NCBI GenBank assembly: GCA_023150945.1
Contig: JAKLJX010000027.1
Coordinates: 27,768-91,767, forward strand
Reading direction: 5' to 3'
DNA from: a bacterium
GTDB lineage: Bacteria > Zhuqueibacterota > Zhuqueibacteria > Zhuqueibacterales > Zhuqueibacteraceae
DNA: 64,000 bases
A program made the position numbers and the translations under genes. Below, piece after piece: positions 1 through 6,860 of this stretch. The number at the start of each line of letters is the position of its first letter. Within the stretch, counting starts at the first letter, position 1. Under the pieces are notes generated by a model that saw only the letters and a list, made by a program, of their open reading frames with translations, ran no database searches and was not told the origin of the DNA.

Positions 1-215
1 CCGAGTTCAAAACCGCAACCGCCACCGTGGTTGTGCATGATTTGCTGGGCGCAACCGTACTTCGCCGCCAAATGGCTGTCGGCACCAGCGGGCTGGAATT
101 GGTGTGGGATGGCAGAGATCAAGCCGGCCGCCCGGTGCACGATGGCCTGTATTTCATCACCATCAAAGCCGGCGACGCCGTTTTCCGGCACAAGCTCGTA
201 AAGCTCAGCCGATAA
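1..215 (+). CDS. C-terminal end of a secreted protein with FlgD-like sorting domain (5' partial)
   Basis: The gene enters from the left edge already open in the frame beginning at base 3 and stops with TAA at 213-215, so only about 70 residues are visible. They match the end of an FlgD-Ig-like or type IX-style C-terminal domain: a VVxDLLG strand, a VWDGRDQAGRPV turn, GLYFI, and a final KLVKLSR strand. Such domains end many secreted or surface proteins of FCB bacteria and direct export across the outer membrane. The catalytic or binding part lies outside the window, so its function cannot be stated. A lipoprotein gene starts 23 bases downstream, suggesting cotranscription. Confidence 0.8.
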   Translation, partial: EFKTATATVVVHDLLGATVLRRQMAVGTSGLELVWDGRDQAGRPVHDGLYFITIKAGDAVFRHKLVKLSR

Positions 216-238
216 ACGTTGAATCTCGGGAGGGAGCG

Positions 239-1153
239 ATGATCTTGCCCCGCCGTAGCGCAGTCAGGTTGTTGCTCGCTGCTGCCCTGGCCCTCAGTTT
301 CAACTGCAGCGAGAATCCGTTTGGCGGCGATGACAAGATCAACGACCGGCGCCAGGTTCGGGGCCATGTGGCGTTCAGCAACGGGGCCGCTGCTGCCGGT
401 GTGTTTGTCTGGCTGGATCGCCATGATCTCAGCGCGCGCACCGCAGATGACGGCAGCTTTGTTCTGGCGCTGCCGCCTTTGCAGAACCAGCAGGGCGTGG
501 TGGCAGAGGGCACTCTTTATTTCTATCTCGCCAACTACAAGCTGGCCACGGCCCAAGTCAAAATCACGGAGGGTCAGTTCGCTTTTGGGCAGGCGGGGAT
601 TGACGCTGAAGGCCGGGTGCGCGGCCCCATCATCATGGCGCGGGCGGTGGATATCGTCACCCAGGTGACGCCACCGGCGTGGCCCGCTGACCAGGATTCC
701 CTGAAGATCACCGTCCGGCTGGTGGCGGATGACGGCTGTGTGTTGGTTTACAATCCGCTGCTCGATTCCGTGCCGCGCGACGGCGTTGACTTTGCGCCGC
801 TGGGTGCAGCATTGCTTCATCACACTGAAACCGGCCAGGTGTTCACGCTGCGAACCTCCGCCACCGGTAACGGCACCGAGCGCTTGCAATCATGCGCAGA
901 GCAGGCCATTCACAGGAAACTCATGGCCGCGGGACCACAGTTGCGGCCTCTCCCCGCCGGCAAGTATGAGGTGATTCCCTACCTCTGGCTGGAGCCGGAG
1001 GGCACGCCCCCAGCACTGCTGGCCCATCTCGGAGCAGAGGTGAATGAACTGGGAGGAAACTATCTCAAGAAGCCAATGCACCGGCAGCCAGCGATTTTCG
1101 AAATCAGGCAGCAGCCGCAACCCGCGCCGGAGCTGGGAGCCGCGCGCGACTGA
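239..1153 (+). CDS. Predicted lipoprotein with carboxypeptidase-regulatory-like domain
   Basis: 304 residues. The ATG at 239 follows a GGGAGGG Shine-Dalgarno and opens a lipoprotein signal peptide: an RR-containing n-region, a Leu/Ala-rich core, and the lipobox-like LSFNC with Cys23. An upstream in-frame ATG at 104 would bury this signal and overlap the preceding gene, so it was rejected. Residues of roughly 40-110 (VRGHVAFSNG, then TADDGSF and a beta-rich stretch) look like a carboxypeptidase-regulatory-like or peptidase-associated beta-sandwich. The rest has no motif I recognise. It lies between a secreted-protein gene and a DUF5683 gene on the same strand with short gaps, so a cell-envelope role is likely. 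The specific function is unknown. Confidence 0.75.
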   Translation: MILPRRSAVRLLLAAALALSFNCSENPFGGDDKINDRRQVRGHVAFSNGAAAAGVFVWLDRHDLSARTADDGSFVLALPPLQNQQGVVAEGTLYFYLANYKLATAQVKITEGQFAFGQAGIDAEGRVRGPIIMARAVDIVTQVTPPAWPADQDSLKITVRLVADDGCVLVYNPLLDSVPRDGVDFAPLGAALLHHTETGQVFTLRTSATGNGTERLQSCAEQAIHRKLMAAGPQLRPLPAGKYEVIPYLWLEPEGTPPALLAHLGAEVNELGGNYLKKPMHRQPAIFEIRQQPQPAPELGAARD

Positions 1154-1181
1154 GCCAGATGAACCAGAGGCCTCCTTTGCC

Positions 1182-1970
1182 ATGAAGACCACACCGCTCA
1201 TCATTGCAATATTGCTGACGCTGCTCGCCCCGCTGGCGGCGCAGGAGACTCTGCCGCAGGTCGCCGATATTCAGCGTGCCTATGACAGCCTCAAATTCGA
1301 AGAGGCCGAGGCGCTCGCCAATCAAGCACTGGCGCACGCGGAAGCGTATTCGCCTGCCGATCTGGTGCAGATTCATCTCCTCGCGGCGTATCTGGGATTT
1401 GCGCAAAAGCGCAGCGCAGCGGCGCGGCAGCATTTTGAAAGCGCACTGTCGTTGCAGCCCAGCCTCACACTCGACAGCCTGCTGGTTTCGCCGCGTATCG
1501 TGCGGCTGTTCGAGCAGGTGAAGAATGAATATCGCGTGGGGATCGTCAGCGGCGCGCCCACAGTCAAGTACATCGTCGTGAAAGACCAGCGCCTCGCCGG
1601 CCTGCGGCGTTCGCTGGTGCTGCCCGGTTGGGGGCAACGCCATTTACGCCGCCCGGCAGCGGGCTGGATTTACACCACCGGGTTTTTGATGGCATTGGGC
1701 GCCGGTCTCGGCCTGCAGGTGTTGCAGGAGCAGGCGCATGATCGCTATCGCAGCGCCACCGCTCCGGCTGACATCGCGGAAGCCTACGATCGCTTCAATC
1801 GGCGCTACCGGCTGCGCAATGCTGCCTTTGCCTCGGCTGCCGGCATTTATGCCGTGAATGTTCTCGACGTTTTGCTCGTGTCGTCCCTCCCGCCCGCCGT
1901 TGCCGTTTCGTCCGAGGGGGTGAATTCCCTCAAGTTTTCCTTGCAAGTGCCGCTTCCCGCATTGCATTGA
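1182..1970 (+). CDS. TPR-like and DUF5683 domain membrane protein
   Basis: 262 residues with a cleavable signal peptide (Leu/Ile-rich, then LAAQE). Residues of about 25-110 form TPR-like helical pairs (AYDSLKFEEAEALANQAL, then LAAYLGFAQ). The second half carries the DUF5683 hallmark SLVLPGWGQ at about residue 148, followed by two hydrophobic segments (WIYTTGFLMALGAGLGL and AAFASAAGIYAVNVLD). DUF5683 proteins are common in FCB bacteria and lack an assigned function. The start at 1182 is the first ATG that gives a signal peptide; the reading frame is open further upstream but overlaps the lipoprotein gene. A second DUF5683 gene, without TPRs, lies at 57535. Confidence 0.8.
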   Translation: MKTTPLIIAILLTLLAPLAAQETLPQVADIQRAYDSLKFEEAEALANQALAHAEAYSPADLVQIHLLAAYLGFAQKRSAAARQHFESALSLQPSLTLDSLLVSPRIVRLFEQVKNEYRVGIVSGAPTVKYIVVKDQRLAGLRRSLVLPGWGQRHLRRPAAGWIYTTGFLMALGAGLGLQVLQEQAHDRYRSATAPADIAEAYDRFNRRYRLRNAAFASAAGIYAVNVLDVLLVSSLPPAVAVSSEGVNSLKFSLQVPLPALH

Positions 1971-2407
1971 GGGCTGTGCAAATTCACATTCCACGCGCGG
2001 CAAGATTTTGCATGAATTTGATTCACCATCTCATGCAGATGTGTTTGCGGCCTCTCTGGCCTTGCAAAAATTCTTGAATATTCAAGTATTTATTCATCCA
2101 TCTTCTCGCCACCCAAAATCCCTGCTCCGCGCGCCGTTGAGCCAAGCGCACTGGTATGTTCTTTGCTTAACCTCCATCAACCTCAAGACAATCCTAAATA
2201 AGAGTTTGTGCCATTAACGATTGGCCGCGGCCAGCGTAATGACCAAGCCCTGCGTCGTCTCTCTTTTGCGATTTGGTTGATTCAACCCTCCCCCGCCAGA
2301 GACGGCAATCTCACTGCTGAGCGCCATTCCCGATTTCACACCGAGTTGCTTCTACCGCGACGCGTTTGCGTTCGCGCATTCCCATCAACTTAAGGAGAGG
2401 AGTAAAC
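1971..2407. other. 437-bp leader region upstream of susC
   Basis: No convincing coding frame is present. It is locally AT-rich, unlike its surroundings, and contains the palindrome at 2073-2086. It presumably holds the promoter of the susCD pair. I could not identify a confident -35/-10 pair. A strong Shine-Dalgarno (AAGGAGAGGAG) sits directly before the susC ATG. Confidence 0.4.
2073..2086. promoter_or_regulatory. 14-bp perfect palindrome, possible operator of susCD
   Basis: CTTGAATATTCAAG is self-complementary over 14 bases. The symmetry continues as an imperfect 24-base palindrome (2068-2091) with one mismatched pair. It sits about 320 bases upstream of susC in an AT-rich patch. A dimeric regulator site is a reasonable guess, but no regulator gene is adjacent. 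Confidence 0.25.
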
Positions 2408-5371
2408 ATGAGTAAACTCTACCGGTGCCGAGGCCTGGTCCTCCCAATCCTCCTGCTGCTGAGCGCGGGTGCGCTGGGGCAGGAGACGACTGTGACGGGC
2501 CGGGTCGTGCAACTGGAAACCGGCGAAGCGCTGCCCGGTGCCACCATTAAAGTGAAGGGCACGACGATGGGGGCCGCGGCTAATACCGAAGGCCGCTTCA
2601 CCGTCACGCTGCCCAACCAGCCGCATAGCACGCTGGTGGTGTCGTTTCTGGGTTTCAAGACCAGGGAGTTGTCGGTCTCGCCCGGAGCTGATGTCACCAT
2701 CGCGTTGGAAGAGGACGTGCTGAAGCTGTCGGAAGTCGTGGTGACCGGTCTGGCCTCTTCGGTCGCAAAACGGAATCTCGCCAATGCCGTGTCGACGGTT
2801 TCCGCGCAGGAGCTGGTGGCTGCGCCGAGCCAGACGCTCGACCGCGCATTGACCGGGAAATTCGCCGGCGTCAACGTGAGCCAGAACACCGGTGCGCCGG
2901 GCGGCGGCATCAACGTCGATTTGCGCGGCACTTCGACCATCGAGGGCGTGACGCAGCCGCTGTACGTCGTGGATGGCGTGATCATCAACAATGCCGCCAA
3001 TCAATCGGGCATTGACCTGGTCACGGCGGCGACCGGTGCCGGCAGCGCCAATCCCCAGGGCCAGCCCACCAATCGAGTTGCCGATCTCAATCCCAATGAA
3101 ATCGAAACCATCGAAGTGTTGAAAGGCTCGAGCGCGGCGGCGATCTACGGCGCCAAGGCTTCCAACGGCGTGGTGATTATCACCACCAAGCAAGGCACGC
3201 CGGGCAAAACCCGCATCGATGTCTCGCAGCAGATCGGTTTCAACAGTTTGCTGAAGAAGATCGGCTCGCGCCGTTTCACCGCGGAGACGGCGGAGGAATC
3301 CTACGGCGCCGTTGGCCGCCAGATTTTCGAGCAAAGCGGCGGGCAGTTCATCGATTATGAGGAGGTGCTGTACGGCGAGGAGGGCTTCCTGAACGAGACC
3401 TCGGTGAGCGCCCGCGGCGGCAGCGATCGTACGCAGTTTTATCTCTCCGGCCTGCTGCGCGATGAAGACGGCATCATCAAGAACACCGGCTACCAGAAAT
3501 ATGGCGGCCGTCTCAACCTCAACCACAAAATCAGCAACCGCGTGAAAGTCGATGCCTTCTTGAATTTCGTGCGGTCGGAATCCAATCGCGGCATCACCGG
3601 CAACGACAACACCAATACCACCTTCGGCTTTTCGCTGGGCTTCACCCCGAGCTTCTATGACATCCGGCCGCGCAACGGGGCGTATCCCGATCATCGCTTC
3701 AACCCCTCGAACCCGCTGCACACCCGGGATTTGTTGATCAACAACGAGTTGGTCAGCCGCACGCTCGGCTCCGTGCGGCTGCATTGGAACCTGCTGGTGC
3801 AGTCCAAGCAAAGCCTGGATTTCATCGTACAATCCGGCGTGGATTTCTATTCCCAGGAAAACAAAGTGGTTTCCCCGCCCGAACTGCAATACGAGCGCAG
3901 CGCCAGCCTGCCGGGCACTTCGCTGTTGGGCGAAAGCGAGAGCCTGAATTCCAATCTCTACTTCAACCTTGCGCATACCCTGGCGATGGGCAACAACACC
4001 ACCTTCAACACCTCCGCCGGCGTGCAGTTCGAGAATGCCAATTTGAACAACATTCTCAACGAGGCGCACGGCTTGATCGTGACGCAGACCAACGTCGATC
4101 AAGCGGCCAGCATCAATGCCTATCAAAACCGCGTGATCTCGCGTGAGCGCGGCTTCTATGCGCAGGAGGAAATCAATCTCAATGACCGCATTTTGCTCAC
4201 CGCGGGCGTGCGCGGCGATGCCAGCAGTTCCAATGGCGACACCGGCAAATACTTCTTCTATCCCAAAGCCGCGGCCTCGATTCGCTTGAGCCAGTACGGC
4301 GTATTGTCGGGCCTGGCGAGTGAGTTGAAACTGCGTGGCGCTTATGGTGAAACCGGCAACCTGCCCATTCCCAATGCCAAATTCACCTCGCTGCTGCCCA
4401 CCAACATCGGCGGCCGCGCCGGGCTGCTGCCGGCGACGCGCCAGGGCAACCCCGACCTCCGGCCCGAGCGCACCAAAGAGCTGGAAGCCGGGTTCGACGC
4501 GGCATTGCTGAATGAGCATCTTTCGCTGAATTTCACCTACTATCGCCAGAACATCAGCGATCTGCTGCTGTTCCCCACGCTGCCGCCCTCCTCCGGCTTC
4601 ATCGACAAGGTGGTCAACGGCGGCAAAATGCGGACGCATGGCGTCGAGGCGACGCTCGGTGTGACGCCGGTGCGCAGCCGCGGCTTCACCTGGACGGCGA
4701 ATCTCAACTTCTACAAAACCTCCTCCGAAATTACCCAGCTCGAGGTGCCGGCCTTCAACAAAGGCGGCTTTGCGCCCTTCCTGGGCACGTTCCGCATTCA
4801 GGAAGGCTGGTCGCCCACTACCATCGTCGGCGCCGATGTTGACGCGCAGGGCAATCCCATTCCGCTGGGTGATGAAACGCCCGACTTTCAAATGTCCCTC
4901 AACAATCGCCTCAACTTCAAAGATTTCGAGTTGAGCTTCTTGTGGGATTGGAAGAAGGGCGGCGACGTCATCAACCTCGGTGCGTTGATCACGGACTTCG
5001 GCGGCACCACCGAAAACTTCGATGCCATCAAGATCGTGCAGCCGGACGGCAGCGTGGCCACCGCGCGCATTCTGGCATTCGTGCGCCGCACCGGCACCAG
5101 CGCCTTCATCGAAGACGGCAGCTACTTCAAGCTGCGCGAAGTCAGCCTGAGCTACAACGTGCCGCGCAGCGCGGTGCACCGCCTGTTGGGCGGGCAATTG
5201 AGCTACCTCAAGCTCGGCGTGTCGGGCCGCAATCTCTTGATGATCGCCGACTACACCGGTTATGACCCGGAAGTCAGCCAGTTCGGCAACGTCTCGATCG
5301 GACGCTCGGTGGATACCATTCCGTATCCCTCGTCACGATCGCTGTATTTCAACGTTGCGTTTGGCTTATAA
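2408..5371 (+). CDS. SusC/RagA-family TonB-dependent outer-membrane transporter
   Basis: 987 residues. The ATG at 2408 follows AAGGAGAGGAG and opens a signal peptide ending near LGQE. Residues of about 25-110 are the CarboxypepD_reg-like domain (TVTGRVV, GEALPGATIKVKGT, TNTEGRF-like turn), as in SusC proteins. A TonB-box-like LSEVVVTG is near residue 110. The plug domain follows (AITVLKGSSAAAIYG-type segment, GVVIITTKQG), then a long beta-barrel ending in an aromatic strand (RSLYFNVAFGL). Family members import oligosaccharides or peptides across the outer membrane with a SusD lipoprotein lid. The SusD partner starts 19 bases downstream, so the two form an operon. The substrate is not determined; the neighbouring heparinase-like gene hints at a uronic-acid-containing polysaccharide. 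Confidence 0.93.
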   Translation: MSKLYRCRGLVLPILLLLSAGALGQETTVTGRVVQLETGEALPGATIKVKGTTMGAAANTEGRFTVTLPNQPHSTLVVSFLGFKTRELSVSPGADVTIALEEDVLKLSEVVVTGLASSVAKRNLANAVSTVSAQELVAAPSQTLDRALTGKFAGVNVSQNTGAPGGGINVDLRGTSTIEGVTQPLYVVDGVIINNAANQSGIDLVTAATGAGSANPQGQPTNRVADLNPNEIETIEVLKGSSAAAIYGAKASNGVVIITTKQGTPGKTRIDVSQQIGFNSLLKKIGSRRFTAETAEESYGAVGRQIFEQSGGQFIDYEEVLYGEEGFLNETSVSARGGSDRTQFYLSGLLRDEDGIIKNTGYQKYGGRLNLNHKISNRVKVDAFLNFVRSESNRGITGNDNTNTTFGFSLGFTPSFYDIRPRNGAYPDHRFNPSNPLHTRDLLINNELVSRTLGSVRLHWNLLVQSKQSLDFIVQSGVDFYSQENKVVSPPELQYERSASLPGTSLLGESESLNSNLYFNLAHTLAMGNNTTFNTSAGVQFENANLNNILNEAHGLIVTQTNVDQAASINAYQNRVISRERGFYAQEEINLNDRILLTAGVRGDASSSNGDTGKYFFYPKAAASIRLSQYGVLSGLASELKLRGAYGETGNLPIPNAKFTSLLPTNIGGRAGLLPATRQGNPDLRPERTKELEAGFDAALLNEHLSLNFTYYRQNISDLLLFPTLPPSSGFIDKVVNGGKMRTHGVEATLGVTPVRSRGFTWTANLNFYKTSSEITQLEVPAFNKGGFAPFLGTFRIQEGWSPTTIVGADVDAQGNPIPLGDETPDFQMSLNNRLNFKDFELSFLWDWKKGGDVINLGALITDFGGTTENFDAIKIVQPDGSVATARILAFVRRTGTSAFIEDGSYFKLREVSLSYNVPRSAVHRLLGGQLSYLKLGVSGRNLLMIADYTGYDPEVSQFGNVSIGRSVDTIPYPSSRSLYFNVAFGL

Positions 5372-5390
5372 TTTCGAAGGAGAACCGATT

Positions 5391-6656
5391 ATGATGAAGA
5401 GAAGAAAAACCGGCGGGCGCGCTCTCGCCCTCGCGTTGCTGGGCGCCACGCTGCTGCTGTGGGGCTGCGAGAGCCTGGATTTCTCCAACCCCAACGCCCC
5501 GATCGTGGACGATGTGACGATCCAGAGCTTGGTGACCGGCGTCGAGGCCGGCATGCGGGTGGATTTGGCGATTTACCTCCGCGTTGTCGGCCTGCTGGGC
5601 CGTGAGATCTACTATTTCGAGCCGGCCGATCCGCGTTATACCGGCGAAATTCTTTTCGGCAATCCCGATCCCGGCGGCTTTTTGGTGAACCGGCCGTGGT
5701 CCGCACGCTATCGCACCATCGCCAATTGCCGTTTTCTGCTCGATCGCAATGCCGGGCCCGCGGTGGACGGCTTTGCCAAGACCATGTTGGCGTACCAGCT
5801 TTTGCTCAACGCCAATTATACCGACGGCAGGATCAAGCTCGATTTCTCCGGCAACCTGGCCGCAAGTTTAACCACCCGCGATCAGGCGCTGGAGGCCATT
5901 CACAATCTGCTCAATGACGGCTACAACGATCTGCAAGCCGCCGGCGCGGCCTTTCCGTTCCAGCTCTCGGAAGGCTTCACGGGCTTCGATACGCCGCCGC
6001 AATTCGCCAAATTCAATCGCGCGCTGAGCGCGCGGGTGATGGCGTATCGCGGCGACTTCAACCAGGTGTTGCAGGCACTGGCCGCCTCGTTCATCGATGC
6101 GGCCGCCGCGATGGATTTGGGCGTCTATCATGTCTACGGCTCCGGACTGGGCGATCAAACCAACGAGATCTTCGAGAACCCGGCAGCGACTTTTGTCAAG
6201 CTGATGGGGCATCCCAGTTTGAAAACCGACGCCGAGGCGAATGACCAGCGCTTCGTGACCAAGCTGTTCGTCCGTCCGGCTGCCACCACGTTCGACAATT
6301 TGACCACGGATCTGGGCGTCACCATCGCTGCCAGCTCGACCGACCGGCTGCCCATCATTCGCAATGAAGAATTGCTGTTGTTGCGTGCCGAAGCCAATCT
6401 CGCGCTCAACAACCTCGGGCAGGCACAGACTGACCTCAACGTGGTGCGTGCCGCTGCCGGTCTGCCCGCAGTGAATCTCACTGACGCCGCGGCCTTGACG
6501 AATCAACTGGTTCGGGAACGGCGCTATTCGTTGTTCATGGAAGGACATCGCTGGGTGGATGCGAGAAGGTGGGGTCGCCTGGCCGAGTTGCCGGTCGATC
6601 GCGCCAGCGATCGGGTGATTGGCGCAATGCCCACGCCCACCACTGAATCACCGTAA
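5391..6656 (+). CDS. RagB/SusD-family substrate-binding lipoprotein
   Basis: 421 residues, starting at ATG 5391 after a GAAGGAG ribosome-binding site. The signal peptide ends in the lipobox LLLWGC, giving a lipidated Cys. The following ESLDFSNPNAP is a typical SusD-type linker. The C-terminal part has the SusD/RagB signature: RLPIIRNEELLLLRAEANLAL, NVVRAAAGL, and RERRYSLFMEGHRWVDARRWG. It is short compared with many SusD proteins (about 450-550 residues) but has intact ends. It should sit on the outer leaflet as the lid of the adjacent SusC channel and bind the transported glycan. A strong terminator lies about 30 bases after its stop. Confidence 0.92.
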   Translation: MMKRRKTGGRALALALLGATLLLWGCESLDFSNPNAPIVDDVTIQSLVTGVEAGMRVDLAIYLRVVGLLGREIYYFEPADPRYTGEILFGNPDPGGFLVNRPWSARYRTIANCRFLLDRNAGPAVDGFAKTMLAYQLLLNANYTDGRIKLDFSGNLAASLTTRDQALEAIHNLLNDGYNDLQAAGAAFPFQLSEGFTGFDTPPQFAKFNRALSARVMAYRGDFNQVLQALAASFIDAAAAMDLGVYHVYGSGLGDQTNEIFENPAATFVKLMGHPSLKTDAEANDQRFVTKLFVRPAATTFDNLTTDLGVTIAASSTDRLPIIRNEELLLLRAEANLALNNLGQAQTDLNVVRAAAGLPAVNLTDAAALTNQLVRERRYSLFMEGHRWVDARRWGRLAELPVDRASDRVIGAMPTPTTESP

Positions 6657-6688
6657 TCACCGCGGCCATGCCGGATTCAGCTGACTGC

Positions 6689-6740
6689 AATCCACCAGCA
6701 TGCGCGCCAGAGGCGCTGCCCATGCTGGTGGATTTTTTTT
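6689..6740 (+). terminator. Rho-independent terminator of the susCD operon
   Basis: A perfect 14-bp stem (AATCCACCAGCATG at 6689-6702 with its complement at 6721-6734) encloses a loop that itself pairs (GCGCC with GGCGC). It is followed by eight T residues. It sits 32 bases after the susD stop. Confidence 0.9.
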
Positions 6741-6760
6741 GGTGTCCGTCCCAAAACACC

Positions 6761-6839
6761 ACCGCCCGGGCGCTTCGTCATGCGCAAGAGTGAGTTCTGT
6801 TTGACTTGTGCACGCTGCGAGGCCAAGCGCCCGGGCGGT
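6761..6839 (-). terminator. Long-loop inverted repeat after the heparinase-like gene
   Basis: The 15-base arm ACCGCCCGGGCGCTT (6761-6775) is repeated as its exact complement at 6825-6839, separated by 49 bases. On the minus strand it begins about 20 bases after the stop of the heparinase-like gene and is followed by a short GTTTTGGG. It may work as a terminator or be a small REP-like element. Each arm is also partly self-complementary (CCCGGG). Confidence 0.5.
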
Positions 6840-6860
6840 TTCTTCATTTCTGGACAGATG

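Noticed and set aside
104..238. Upstream in-frame ATG at 104 as the start of the lipoprotein gene
   Set aside because: It would overlap the preceding gene and bury the lipoprotein signal; the ATG at 239 has a good ribosome-binding site.
2390..5197. Very long open frame antisense to susC, and comparable long frames antisense to the heparinase, rpoN/hslV, hsdR and glgP genes
   Set aside because: All lie opposite strongly supported genes in high-GC DNA and show low-complexity Arg/His/Gln-rich translations with no recognisable domains. They are codon-bias shadows.
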